Assembly: GCA_009780275.1 (NCBI GenBank)
Contig: WRAI01000006.1
Location: 1-64,000, forward strand
DNA from: Oscillospiraceae bacterium
GTDB lineage: Bacteria; Bacillota; Clostridia; Oscillospirales; UBA929
Direction of reading: 5' to 3'
DNA length: 64,000 nucleotides
The notes under the pieces were generated by a model. That model was given only the letters and a program-made list of their open reading frames with translations. It searched no databases and was not told the origin of the DNA. A program made the translations under genes and the position numbers. Every line of letters begins with the position of its first letter. Position 1 is the first letter of the stretch. Positions 34,507 through 44,152 of this stretch are shown here, piece after piece.

Positions 34507-35025
34507 ATGCCCGATGTAGTAATAACAGGATTGTTTTCATTGTTCGGTGCGATTCTTGGTGCTGTCACATCAATATTTGTCCTTAGCAGAACTATGAAAA
34601 AGAGCCTCCAACTTGAAATACAAAAAATAAACTTGCAAAAGGAGTCAGAGCTATCCATACGCTTATTGGACAAAAAGGAGGCTTATTTTGCGGAATTGCT
34701 GGTGGTTTTATCAACCGTAAGAAATGTGGCGATGGACTTTTGTGATTTTGGCTATACAGATGAAACAGAAACAAGTTTGCGACAAAGTAATGATGCAGTT
34801 TCTTTATACCTCAATTTATATGAAAAACGTAATATCCTTTATGTGCCGAAACAGATTCGCCACAAAGCGGCTGAAACATTGCATGGTTGGAAGTCATTTT
34901 GTACACGCGAAACTTCAAAGTGGAGCAAGGGAAATAGAGAAGATAGAGAACGTGATTATGAACATTTCATTTTGGAGGTCGAACATTTAGTCGAGGTCAT
35001 AAAAAGAGAAATCGGCAGAGTATAA
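34507..35025 (+). CDS. Single-pass membrane coiled-coil protein
   Basis: 172 residues. One membrane segment at about 5-27 (ITGLFSLFGAILGAVTSIFV), then a long charged helix (residues 30-65) and a helical tail. AGGGAGG precedes ATG 34507. It may multimerise through the coil. No family recognised. Confidence 0.65.
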   Translation: MPDVVITGLFSLFGAILGAVTSIFVLSRTMKKSLQLEIQKINLQKESELSIRLLDKKEAYFAELLVVLSTVRNVAMDFCDFGYTDETETSLRQSNDAVSLYLNLYEKRNILYVPKQIRHKAAETLHGWKSFCTRETSKWSKGNREDRERDYEHFILEVEHLVEVIKREIGRV

Positions 35026-35059
35026 CATCGAATGATGTTGTTGTAAGGGGAGATATGCT

Positions 35060-35590
35060 ATGTGTTTTGAATGGGATGTATTTTGGAGTGCTTTGTCCTC
35101 AATAGCAACAATAATTGCCGTTATTACAGCATTTGCGATTGTTAGGTACGACCATAAAATCAACAACCGTAAAAGAATAAAGATTGATTTTAAGCACATG
35201 ACAGGGCAGATAACATACGACGGTTTTCGAGAGGGAAGAACTGTTGACAGCATTTTGATTAAATTTATTAACACAGGCAATCGAAAAGTAATTATTGACG
35301 GTATCAAATTTTCGTTTCCCGATGGTCATTCATATAGCTTTCTGTATTTGTTAGCTGATAATGAGCAAGACATGAAACTACCTTGCGTTCTTGAAATAGA
35401 GGAGGCAAGGCAAATGATTATTCCTCTTTCCCATTTCGTCCGATTGGCAAAACACGCAAAGGAGTTAAACCGATTGAATGAAGAAATTGTCATTATAGCT
35501 ACCGACACAGCAGAAAAAGAGTATTGTTTCAAAACGGGGATAACTTATAAAATCTATTTCGATATGGAGGACGAAACAGATGAAACTTAA
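35060..35590 (+). CDS. Single-pass membrane protein with beta domain
   Basis: 176 residues. One membrane segment at about 10-28, a short basic linker, and a beta-rich domain with FINTGNRKVIIDGIKFSFPDG, a look shared by many Ig-like domains attached to membranes. AAGGGGAG precedes ATG 35060. The gene overlaps res by 11 bases. No family recognised. Confidence 0.65.
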   Translation: MCFEWDVFWSALSSIATIIAVITAFAIVRYDHKINNRKRIKIDFKHMTGQITYDGFREGRTVDSILIKFINTGNRKVIIDGIKFSFPDGHSYSFLYLLADNEQDMKLPCVLEIEEARQMIIPLSHFVRLAKHAKELNRLNEEIVIIATDTAEKEYCFKTGITYKIYFDMEDETDET

Positions 35591-38500
35591 ATTCAAAACC
35601 CAAGACTTCCAAACGGATGCTGTAAACGCCGTGGCAGACCTCTTTGCCGGACAAGACAAACAGACCACTACATTTTCCATCGTTGACGGAGAATCGGACG
35701 GTAATCAGTTGCGTGTCATAAACGAGTTTGGCATAGGCAATGTCTTGAACATACAGGGTAGCGATATTCTTGTGAACATGAACCGCATCCAAAAGCGGAA
35801 CAATTTACCCCGCACCAAAGACCTTTACCCTTTCGCCCATTATCGTGAGGGTGACAGGCGTTTTTGCATTGAAATGGAAACAGGCACAGGAAAAACCTAT
35901 GTCTACACTAAGACGATTTTTGAGTTGCATCGGCGATATGGTTTTACAAAATTTATTATCGTTGTGCCGTCCGTGGCAATCCGTGAGGGCGTGTATAAGT
36001 CATTCCAAATAACCACAGACCACTTCGGGGCGCATTATGACAATGTACCGTGCCGCTACTTCATTTACAATTCGGCGAAATTGTCCGATGTTCGCCAGTT
36101 TGCTACAAGTAATAACATTGAGATTATGATTATCAACATAGATGCTTTCAAAAAGGCCGAAAACATCATCAACCAAGCACAGGACAAGCTGAACGGCGAA
36201 ACAGCTATGAGATACATACAGGACACAAACCCTGTCGTAATCATTGACGAGCCGCAAAGCGTAGACAATACCGAAAAGGCAAAAGAGGCAATCGCAAGCC
36301 TTAATCCCCTTGTCGTTCTTCGTTATTCCGCTACGCACAGAGAAAAGACCAATTTGCTGTACAGCCTAACCCCTGTTGATGCCTACCAAAAAGGCTTGGT
36401 TAAGCAAATCGTTGTTTCCAGCAACACCGTAGACAATGCACACAATAAACCATATATCGCCCTAAAATCCGTATCTCGTGACGGCGGTTTTAAGGCGAGG
36501 ATAGAAATTGATATACAGGGCAATGGCGGGGTTGTGACCCGCAAGACTGTAACCGCAAAGCCCGGTGATGACCTTTATATTCTATCCGGCAGACGAGAAC
36601 TCTACGAGGGCTACCAGCTTTCGGGAATTGATGTAGCAGCAGGGCGAGAATACATCGAATTTTCAAACACAGAAACGCTGGCTCTTAACAAGACCATTGG
36701 CGGGGTGGATGAGGATGTGCTAAAACGCGCCCAAATCTTCCGCACGGTTGAGGCTCATTTAGACAAAGAATTGCGGTACTTGGAACATGAAATCAAAGTC
36801 CTTTCGCTGTTCTTCATTGATGAAGTGGCGAAGTACCGTACCATAGAGGGCGAAAAAGGCATATACGCCCAAATGTTTGAATCTTGCTACGCTGAACTGA
36901 TGAACAGGACAAAGTATGCCCCCCTCAAAACCCAATTCCCTGCCACCGTGGAAAGAGTCCACAACGGTTATTTTTCACAAGATAAAAAAGGTGTGTTCAA
37001 GAATACAAAAGGCGATACGCTGGCTGATGATGATACTTACAACACCATCATGCGAGATAAGGAATGGCTGTTGTCGTTCGAGTGTCCGTTACGGTTTATC
37101 TTCTCTCACTCGGCACTTAAAGAGGGCTGGGATAATCCCAACGTGTTCCAAGTTTGCACGTTGATTGAGCATAAGTCCACATTCACCCAGCGGCAGAAAA
37201 TTGGACGAGGGCTACGTCTTTGTGTAGACCAGCAGGGCAACCGCATAGAGGATAGAGAAATCAATATACTTCATGTCATGGCTAATGAGAGTTTTGCTGA
37301 GTTTGCGGACACCTTGCAAAAGGAAATCGAGGCCGAAACAGGCATTACCTTTGGTATGTTCCAAATCAGCTTGCTGGTGGGAACAACCTACGATGAAGAA
37401 GTCACCGTAGAAAAGACCGTGACCATCGAACAAGCCGCTGCCGCCGTGGAAACCTTAAAATCCACAGGCGTAATTGACGAAAGCGGAAAGATAGTCGCTA
37501 CTATCAAAACAAACGAAATAGATTTGCTCCCATTGCCGGAGCCTGTTAGAGCAGTTGTGTCAAACGCAATCGTAGCATCATTGACTTCCACTCAACAGCC
37601 TATTGCCATTGGAACCTTGTCGGGAGCGGCATACACCGAAACTATCACCGAAGAAAAAACAATATCCTACGATGATGCCGCAGAAATTATTGCCGACATG
37701 GAGGATAAAAAGCTAATCACCAAAGACAAAAAAAGCGGCAATTACAAAATGACCGACACCATGAAAAAACAGCTTGAAACAGGCACTCTTGATTTGAGTG
37801 AACGCCACAGCCAAGCAAAACAGAGAGCAATTATACAAGTCGCTCAACGTGCCAATGCAAAGGTGGTTATTCGTGATGAATCAAAGGAAGTTAAGGTTAG
37901 GCTGAAAAAGCAAGTCATGTTATCGCCCGAATTTATGGAAATTTGGGATAGAATCAAACAAAAGACCACATACAGGGTAAAGATAGACCATGAGCAGCTT
38001 ACGAAAAACTGCCTCAATGACTTTGCCAATATGCCAGCCATACCAAAGGCAAGGATTGTTACTCAATCGGCAGAAATCAACATTGAAAATGCTGGCGTAA
38101 CGCACATGGAAAGCGGCTTGCGAACCATTGACCTCAAAGACGATTATGAATCCTTGCCGGACATTCTTCATGTAATCGCAACAGAAACCCTGTTAAAGCG
38201 TTCCGATGTAGGGCAAATCCTCCGGCAGAGCAACCGTGGAGCAGACTTCCTAAACAACCCCCAAGCCTTTACTGAAAAGGCGTTAGATATAATTACCCGA
38301 AACCGACATAGCCTTGCGATTGACGGAATCAGTTACGTCAAACTGGCGGGGGAGGAATATTATGTTCAAGAAATTTTCGATAGCGCGGAGTTGACCGCAA
38401 ACCTTGACCGCCATGCTGTGAGTGTGAACAACAGCCTATATGACTACATTGACTGTGATAGCGGAACAGAGAGCCGTTTCGCCCAAAGTTTGGATAATGA

Positions 38501-38780
38501 CCCCGATGTAAAGCTGTTTTTCAAAATCCCCAGCCGTTTTAAGATTGAAACCCCCATTGGCACATATAACCCCGATTGGGCGGTGTACTTGGAACACAAC
38601 GGCGATAAAAAACTGTATTTCGTGCTTGAAACGAAAGGCACAACAAGCCTGTACGACTTGCGAACACCCGAACAGTTGAAAATCAAGTGTGGTAAGGCTC
38701 ATTTTGAGGCGTTGGAAAATGAAGTAGCGTTCCCTGCCGAGCCGGTAGCTGATTGGCGGGAGTTCAGAAGAACGATATAA
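35580..38780 (+). CDS. res: Type III restriction endonuclease subunit (Res)
   Basis: 1066 residues. SF2 motor: Walker A ETGTGKTY at 100-107, DEPQ at 223-226 for motif II, YSATHREK for motif III, HSALKEGWDNPNVFQVCTL and RQKIGRGLRL for motifs V and VI. C-terminal PD-(D/E)XK nuclease: D999, E1017 and K1019 in PDWAVY and VLETKG. Length and order match type III Res. With Mod it translocates and cuts DNA having two unmethylated sites in head-to-head order. The ATG at 35580 follows GGAGG. Confidence 0.93.
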   Translation: MKLKFKTQDFQTDAVNAVADLFAGQDKQTTTFSIVDGESDGNQLRVINEFGIGNVLNIQGSDILVNMNRIQKRNNLPRTKDLYPFAHYREGDRRFCIEMETGTGKTYVYTKTIFELHRRYGFTKFIIVVPSVAIREGVYKSFQITTDHFGAHYDNVPCRYFIYNSAKLSDVRQFATSNNIEIMIINIDAFKKAENIINQAQDKLNGETAMRYIQDTNPVVIIDEPQSVDNTEKAKEAIASLNPLVVLRYSATHREKTNLLYSLTPVDAYQKGLVKQIVVSSNTVDNAHNKPYIALKSVSRDGGFKARIEIDIQGNGGVVTRKTVTAKPGDDLYILSGRRELYEGYQLSGIDVAAGREYIEFSNTETLALNKTIGGVDEDVLKRAQIFRTVEAHLDKELRYLEHEIKVLSLFFIDEVAKYRTIEGEKGIYAQMFESCYAELMNRTKYAPLKTQFPATVERVHNGYFSQDKKGVFKNTKGDTLADDDTYNTIMRDKEWLLSFECPLRFIFSHSALKEGWDNPNVFQVCTLIEHKSTFTQRQKIGRGLRLCVDQQGNRIEDREINILHVMANESFAEFADTLQKEIEAETGITFGMFQISLLVGTTYDEEVTVEKTVTIEQAAAAVETLKSTGVIDESGKIVATIKTNEIDLLPLPEPVRAVVSNAIVASLTSTQQPIAIGTLSGAAYTETITEEKTISYDDAAEIIADMEDKKLITKDKKSGNYKMTDTMKKQLETGTLDLSERHSQAKQRAIIQVAQRANAKVVIRDESKEVKVRLKKQVMLSPEFMEIWDRIKQKTTYRVKIDHEQLTKNCLNDFANMPAIPKARIVTQSAEINIENAGVTHMESGLRTIDLKDDYESLPDILHVIATETLLKRSDVGQILRQSNRGADFLNNPQAFTEKALDIITRNRHSLAIDGISYVKLAGEEYYVQEIFDSAELTANLDRHAVSVNNSLYDYIDCDSGTESRFAQSLDNDPDVKLFFKIPSRFKIETPIGTYNPDWAVYLEHNGDKKLYFVLETKGTTSLYDLRTPEQLKIKCGKAHFEALENEVAFPAEPVADWREFRRTI

Positions 38781-38803
38781 AAAATCGAAGGAGTTGTGAA
38801 CTG

Positions 38804-40393
38804 ATGGGATACCGATTTACACTTGAATCAGCACATACAGTAGCCAACCTCACTTTCGGCAAGGTGCTTGCTTGTTTCCGTGAAATTCACAGCTCTGATG
38901 AAAGTTATTGGGGGTTTAGGGCTTTTCTCGACCAATTTAATGAAAATATGTTTTCTAATGAAAACGAGCGATACCACAAGCATATACGCCGTCTGCGTGA
39001 TTTGCTTGAAGGCAAGGACAGCAAGTATTACCATGACAAAAAACATTGGGATTTTTATGAAGATGATATATATAGGTTTAGAGAACTTAGACCTTACGAT
39101 GAAAAAGTATTGGAGGCTCTTAAAGGCTTATCTGATACGTTCTCACGGTGTAGGTTGAAATCCCTGCTATTGCCGAGAATAAGTGACGGAAACTACCGCT
39201 CCATAAAACGATGTATTGATGATGATTTTATGCTCCACACCGATACGTTGCACAACTTGGTGGAATACCATCCGGGTGATTCGTGCTTAATTTTACAACC
39301 AACCGAAAGACCGAGAGCGGTTACACTTTATGATGCCTTTCCAAACTTTGAAATAGCCGTTAGGCAACGCGATATATGGCCAGCGGTGATATTTTGGGAT
39401 GGGAGAGGCGAGTATGCTTTTATTCCAGTTGACGACAAAGGAGATTTGCGACATCTGTTCAAAATCATTCATTATGATAATTTATCCCTCCGTGAATTAA
39501 AAAACATAGCCCAACATAAAAAACGCCCAAGTCATTATATTCTGCATCTTAGTGATTTGCATTTTGGGGCTAAAAATGTTGATGTTACCGAACGCCGCTT
39601 AAAAAAGCTGATACAAAAGCAAGTTGCCAGCCTTGACGATAACGATAGCCTTGACTTTATTATTACAGGCGATATTTCAGATAGTCCCGACCAAAAAAAC
39701 GCCAACAGTTATCGTAATTTTTCAGAAGATATTGAAGAACGATATGGGAAAAAGCCTACTTGTGTTTTAGGTAATCACGACATTAACAAGAAAGGACTTG
39801 CTTTTTGGAAAGGAAAGCAGCACCTTGCGAATATTGTTGGGAACTATCCAATGATAAAAGTTTTAGAAGAACCCAAAGTCATTTTCTTACTATTTAACTC
39901 CAATACCGAGGGAAAGTTAGCACAGGGAGAAATAGGCTCGGCGCAAATGTCGGAAATGGGCAATTTGCTTGATGGTGTCGAGAACATAGAAAAATATCTG
40001 CTTATTGCTGTAATGCACCACCATCTTGTACCGATTTTACGACCAGAGCATTATGATGAACGATGGTACAGGCGAATAATTCCAAGAGGATTGTTGGATG
40101 AGGCTCTACGCCTTATAGATGCTGATGTTTTCATGGAGTGGCTTAAACGCAGAAACGTGAGGTTTGTACTCCACGGACATAAACATATCCCATTTCAAGC
40201 GGAACATGACGGAATCCAAATAATCTCATGCGGCTCGTCAACAGGGCAAATCGTTCACAAAGAGCGAGGAAAAACCTATATAAGTTACAACTTGATTAAG
40301 GTTAATCAAGATACCGTGACCTGTACATTGTTTGTTGAAGATATACTTGGGGCTGGGGCGGTAGATATTAAAGCCCCGCCGCCGATGGAGTAA
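38804..40393 (+). CDS. Calcineurin-like metallophosphoesterase with novel N terminus
   Basis: 529 residues. The C-terminal domain holds the full di-metal set: SDLHFG at 250-255, ITGDISD (GD 289-290), LGNHD (GNHD 323-326), VMHHH and HGHKH, so it should be an active phosphodiesterase or nuclease. The N-terminal 240 residues have no family that I know and may bind substrate or a partner. I chose ATG 38804, with AAGGAG 10 bases upstream, over an earlier in-frame start inside res. Phosphoesterases of this kind occur in nuclease pairs (SbcD, Mre11) and in defence loci; the substrate here is unknown. Confidence 0.82.
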   Translation: MGYRFTLESAHTVANLTFGKVLACFREIHSSDESYWGFRAFLDQFNENMFSNENERYHKHIRRLRDLLEGKDSKYYHDKKHWDFYEDDIYRFRELRPYDEKVLEALKGLSDTFSRCRLKSLLLPRISDGNYRSIKRCIDDDFMLHTDTLHNLVEYHPGDSCLILQPTERPRAVTLYDAFPNFEIAVRQRDIWPAVIFWDGRGEYAFIPVDDKGDLRHLFKIIHYDNLSLRELKNIAQHKKRPSHYILHLSDLHFGAKNVDVTERRLKKLIQKQVASLDDNDSLDFIITGDISDSPDQKNANSYRNFSEDIEERYGKKPTCVLGNHDINKKGLAFWKGKQHLANIVGNYPMIKVLEEPKVIFLLFNSNTEGKLAQGEIGSAQMSEMGNLLDGVENIEKYLLIAVMHHHLVPILRPEHYDERWYRRIIPRGLLDEALRLIDADVFMEWLKRRNVRFVLHGHKHIPFQAEHDGIQIISCGSSTGQIVHKERGKTYISYNLIKVNQDTVTCTLFVEDILGAGAVDIKAPPPME

Positions 40394-40433
40394 CGGCAAT
40401 GGGTTTGTACAAATTGTGCTTGGAGGGTGAAGA

Positions 40434-41705
40434 ATGGAATCATTCTTAATAATAGCAGTACCCATAGCCATTATCGCCGTGATTGCAGTAGTGGTGGTGT
40501 ATTTGAAGAAAAAAGCCAATTCTGAAAACAATCATGCTATGGATGAGAACGTGGAACTCGTGACCGTAGACGGCGGCGTTCCTATTCCCATTGAAAGAGT
40601 TACATCGTTGAGTTTGATTGATGAGAGCAGCTTAACAGAAATCACAGACAGCACCGTTGTTGCTCGAATAACGCAGACCATTCCGACAGTAGCGGAAAAG
40701 GCGGCGAAAACAGTCACGAACACGGCAATGAAAAAAGCTGATTTGTATAGGGTGATAATCCCAAACGGTGAAACCCTTGTACAGTCCAAGAGCATGACAG
40801 GGGCGTTTCGCGGGTTCTTTCGTGGAGCAAAAGGAGCGAAAGGTCATGCAAACTTAGTCAAGGTTGACCCATCCAAGATTACCAAAGCCTCAACCGTGGC
40901 GAACATAGGGGCAAACGTGATGAATGTTGGCTCTTTGGTTGTCGGGCAGTATTACATGAACGAGATAAACGCCAAACTGGAAACTATGAATAAAAACATC
41001 AGTAAAATAAGTGATTTTCAAGATAGGGAGTTTAAGAGCCGTATAATGTCCTTGATTGCTCTTGTCGGTGAGATTTCACAGTTTAGCGTTGAAATAATCG
41101 AAAATGACGAGTTGCGGACAATTAAACTGGCAGCGTTAGAAAATATGAAAGCAGACGGTACTGAATTGCTCGGACAAGTCAACGAAACGATAATTGGAAT
41201 TACGCAGGGCAACCCGACCCCCGATTACAAAGCATACCAAGCCACCGTTGAGGACTTCTATACTTTGGTTGAATATCAAAATATTTTGATAACAATCCTC
41301 GAAGAAATAAGCAAATTATCATACTTGCTCGGTAAAGGGAACAGTTCAAAGGATATGTGCTATTCCTTGTACAGCAAGTATTGGGAATTGTCAGTCCAAG
41401 CGAGAGATGTACTGGAATCATGGCATGACAAGCAAGTTGCCGCCCTTAAAATTGAGATTGACAGGAATAGGCTTGAAAAAAGCGGCGTGGCGGGATTTTT
41501 TGCACAAGTGCCAGCGTTGTTTGACGATAAATGGAAGTATAGGGATTTGAAACAAGGAATTGCTGATAAAATCACTCACCAATCCCAAACAAAGCCGCAA
41601 GCGGCGATTGAACAAAAAGCTGTTTACGACAGCGATGTGCCAATAGTAATTATGGACGGCAAATACTACTACCAACATGATGCACCCGCCACCGCAAAGG
41701 AGTGA
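40434..41705 (+). CDS. N-terminally anchored coiled-coil protein, unknown
   Basis: 423 residues. One strong membrane segment at 4-24 (LIIAVPIAIIAVIAVVVVYL), a short beta-type part to about 150, a small hydrophobic stretch near 155-170 (VANIGANVMNVGSLVVG) and a long helical part with coiled-coil pattern to 380. The beta-type part is followed by RGAKGAKG. No family recognised. GGAGGG precedes ATG 40434. It lies between a phosphoesterase and a possible DNA glycosylase, so a membrane location for the module is suggested. Confidence 0.6.
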   Translation: MESFLIIAVPIAIIAVIAVVVVYLKKKANSENNHAMDENVELVTVDGGVPIPIERVTSLSLIDESSLTEITDSTVVARITQTIPTVAEKAAKTVTNTAMKKADLYRVIIPNGETLVQSKSMTGAFRGFFRGAKGAKGHANLVKVDPSKITKASTVANIGANVMNVGSLVVGQYYMNEINAKLETMNKNISKISDFQDREFKSRIMSLIALVGEISQFSVEIIENDELRTIKLAALENMKADGTELLGQVNETIIGITQGNPTPDYKAYQATVEDFYTLVEYQNILITILEEISKLSYLLGKGNSSKDMCYSLYSKYWELSVQARDVLESWHDKQVAALKIEIDRNRLEKSGVAGFFAQVPALFDDKWKYRDLKQGIADKITHQSQTKPQAAIEQKAVYDSDVPIVIMDGKYYYQHDAPATAKE

Positions 41706-41709
41706 ACGC

Positions 41710-42432
41710 ATGAAACAATACCTACTGGATTATATTCGCCGCCCCATCCCGCAGGGCGTTCCTATCGTGCCGCAGTCCATACCGATTGTTTTCTTTGGTG
41801 ATATTGACAAGGCTAAATATGCTACCATTGCTATAAACCCAAGCAATAGAGAATTTACCAATACCAAGCATGAAATATTCCCGACAAATAAAAAGCGGTT
41901 TGTAGACAGGGATTTCCTTGGAGCGGCTGATGATGAAACACTTAGCTTAGAGCAAGCAGAAATGGTATATCAATCACTCTGTAACTTCTTCCACAAAAGA
42001 CCTTATATGCAATGGTTCGGGCAATTAGAGAAACTTTTTAACGAGGCAGATTTATCATACTTTAAGGGCGATATTATTAACCTTGACATATCGCCGTGGG
42101 CTACCAGCGTGAAGTGGAGTGCCTTGACCGATGAGCAGAGGGTTGGGTTGGTTCGCCACGGCGGGGATTTGCTACGAACGATTCTGAACGCCGGACAAAT
42201 AAAATGCCTGTTTGTGAATGGTCGAACTGCAATGAAATACGTTGAGAAACACATTGCACCTTTAACGAGCCATTGTTTTATTCAATTAAATGCGAGTTGC
42301 GAAATCAAGGTCGGCAAGATAGGCAACCTCACTATCGTTGGGTGGAGTAATTATCTGCAACAGCTAAGACCGCCGCTTTCACAAGACAAAAGAAAATTAT
42401 TGGTAGATAAAATACTCGAACTGGCTTTGTAA
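41710..42432 (+). CDS. Possible uracil-DNA-glycosylase-fold protein
   Basis: 240 residues. TIAINPSNREF (43-NPS-45) recalls the UDG motif 1 loop GINPG, and CLFVNGRTAMKYV recalls the strand and turn before motif 2 of the superfamily; DISPWATSVKWSAL lies between. The last motif (HPSP or HPS) is not obvious, as WSNYLQQLRPP stands there. I chose ATG 41710, after AAGGAG, over a frame that begins inside the previous gene. If the fold is right it may flip out bases; activity is not established. The endonuclease-III-like gene follows by 19 bases. Confidence 0.5.
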   Translation: MKQYLLDYIRRPIPQGVPIVPQSIPIVFFGDIDKAKYATIAINPSNREFTNTKHEIFPTNKKRFVDRDFLGAADDETLSLEQAEMVYQSLCNFFHKRPYMQWFGQLEKLFNEADLSYFKGDIINLDISPWATSVKWSALTDEQRVGLVRHGGDLLRTILNAGQIKCLFVNGRTAMKYVEKHIAPLTSHCFIQLNASCEIKVGKIGNLTIVGWSNYLQQLRPPLSQDKRKLLVDKILELAL

Positions 42433-42451
42433 TACATTCGGCGGGAGGTGT

Positions 42452-44125
42452 ATGGATATGGATGCAGTTCTACTGCGAGAAAACTTCAAACGCTACTTAG
42501 CAGAGCGTTTTCCAAACGATAATTATATCGGTGTCCATGTGTCGGATGCTTTTTACCTCATACGGCATGAGGATGATTTTGGCATGAAGTTTGAGCAGAT
42601 ACTGGCAGATGGCTTTATCCCCGAAACATACAGACCGTGGCTCGAAGAACGGTTTACCAAGAGAGGCGTTCAAAACCCCCGCGGCAATGCGGCGGGGTAT
42701 GAGAAAGCGTTTGATTTGCTTTTGGATTACTACCACAACAGACCATACGACCAACAGACTGCACCCAAGACCCTGCCGCCGCCCACTACATCCATTGACA
42801 CGGCGCAGCTACGGAAAAAATTTCAAGCCCATATGCAACAACGGTTTCCAAAAAATCCGAGCATAGGTTCAACCGTGTCGGGAGCGTTCTTCCTTGAACG
42901 AAAAGGTAATAATTTGGGTTTCGATTTTCAGCAGATTATTGTTGATGGCATCATTCCCGAAACATACAGAGCAAAAATCCAAAAATACTTTGAATCTCGT
43001 GGACGGAAAAATCCTCGCGGCGATGCTTACATTTACGAGCGGTCATTACGCCTTTTATTGGAGTTCATCAGCGGAAACGAGCTACCGATGAGCAAGCCTA
43101 CGCCACCTCCTATAACTGTACCACCCACCGAAAAAGCAATTATGGTGCAAAGGGTTGGCAAATGGCTTGTGAAAATGGGATTGGAGCGTTTCGCCCAAAA
43201 GTCCGAGCATCCGTGGGTACACCTAACAGGCAAAGATGAATATGATGCCGTGCTTAACGATTTGGAAAACACCCCTCACGCTTTTGTGCTTGCTTGTCTT
43301 ATGGATAGAGGCGTTAAGGCAGAGCGGGCGTGGGCTGTGCCTTGCATAGTCATGGCGAAGTATGGGGCAAATATTCATTCGTTGAACGCCGTGAGCGAAG
43401 ATGAGTACATATCATTCTTCCAACAAAATTCCCTGCATAGGTTTCACAGAGAAATGGCGGTTATATTCAAGGGCGGTGTTCAGAGGATTGTAGAAAAGTT
43501 TGACGGCGATGCCTCGCTGATGTGGAAAGGCAAACCGGGCAGTAAAACGGCGGTTAATCACTTTTTAGCTTTTCGTGGGGCTGGCGAAAAAATAGCGACT
43601 ATGGCTGTAAATATCCTCGTTCGCCAATTTCAAATTGAGTTGGCTGATTTTAAGGCGATTGATGTATCGCCCGATGTGCATATATGCAGGGTAATGTATC
43701 GCATGGGGCTGATTGAGAGCGATAAGGACACAAGAGCCGCCATACGCTGTGCGAGGGAATTGCACCCCGACTTCCCCGGTATTATTGACTTTTCATTGTG
43801 GGAAATTGGGCGGAATTATTGCAAGGCGAAAAATCCGCTTTGCGGCGAGTGCATTGTAAAAAACGATTGTGTCAAACGCTTGGGAGGGGAGGTACTGTTT
43901 CGTGACCCCCCTGCCCAAAAAATAATAGAATCAATTTATTCCGAAGATGAACTAAGCGAGGCACTACGAGCGATTAAGTCACTTATTGGCAAATGTGAAA
44001 AGGCATATGTGCAGTTGATTGACAGTACGCCACAGCACACGTTGATGCAGAGGCGGCTGGCAGCTCTTAAAATTTCTGCTGATTTGATTGAAAAGGAAAT
44101 GAGCAATAAACCCGATATAGTATAG
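42452..44125 (+). CDS. Endonuclease-III-like DNA glycosylase with duplicated N-terminal domain
   Basis: 557 residues. Two repeats of about 85 residues (7-94 and 119-206), both with F-x-x-Y/H...RFP, IPETYR and NPRG, are followed by a linker and an HhH-GPD domain (230-480). FRGAGEK holds K380 where Nth has its catalytic lysine, and PDVHICRV holds D408 where Nth has its catalytic aspartate. Cys 457, 464, 467 and 473 make the C-x6-C-x2-C-x5-C loop of the 4Fe-4S cluster. This looks like an active bifunctional glycosylase/AP lyase. The N-terminal repeats are new to me. GGAGG precedes the start. Confidence 0.83.
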   Translation: MDMDAVLLRENFKRYLAERFPNDNYIGVHVSDAFYLIRHEDDFGMKFEQILADGFIPETYRPWLEERFTKRGVQNPRGNAAGYEKAFDLLLDYYHNRPYDQQTAPKTLPPPTTSIDTAQLRKKFQAHMQQRFPKNPSIGSTVSGAFFLERKGNNLGFDFQQIIVDGIIPETYRAKIQKYFESRGRKNPRGDAYIYERSLRLLLEFISGNELPMSKPTPPPITVPPTEKAIMVQRVGKWLVKMGLERFAQKSEHPWVHLTGKDEYDAVLNDLENTPHAFVLACLMDRGVKAERAWAVPCIVMAKYGANIHSLNAVSEDEYISFFQQNSLHRFHREMAVIFKGGVQRIVEKFDGDASLMWKGKPGSKTAVNHFLAFRGAGEKIATMAVNILVRQFQIELADFKAIDVSPDVHICRVMYRMGLIESDKDTRAAIRCARELHPDFPGIIDFSLWEIGRNYCKAKNPLCGECIVKNDCVKRLGGEVLFRDPPAQKIIESIYSEDELSEALRAIKSLIGKCEKAYVQLIDSTPQHTLMQRRLAALKISADLIEKEMSNKPDIV

Positions 44126-44152
44126 TATTTGAGTGTGTGGAGGATAAAGCTG

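Noticed and set aside
27389-38780. DISARM or BREX system
   Set aside because: No drmB (DUF1998), drmC, pglZ, brxC or brxL-like gene is present; the methylase is of type III order.
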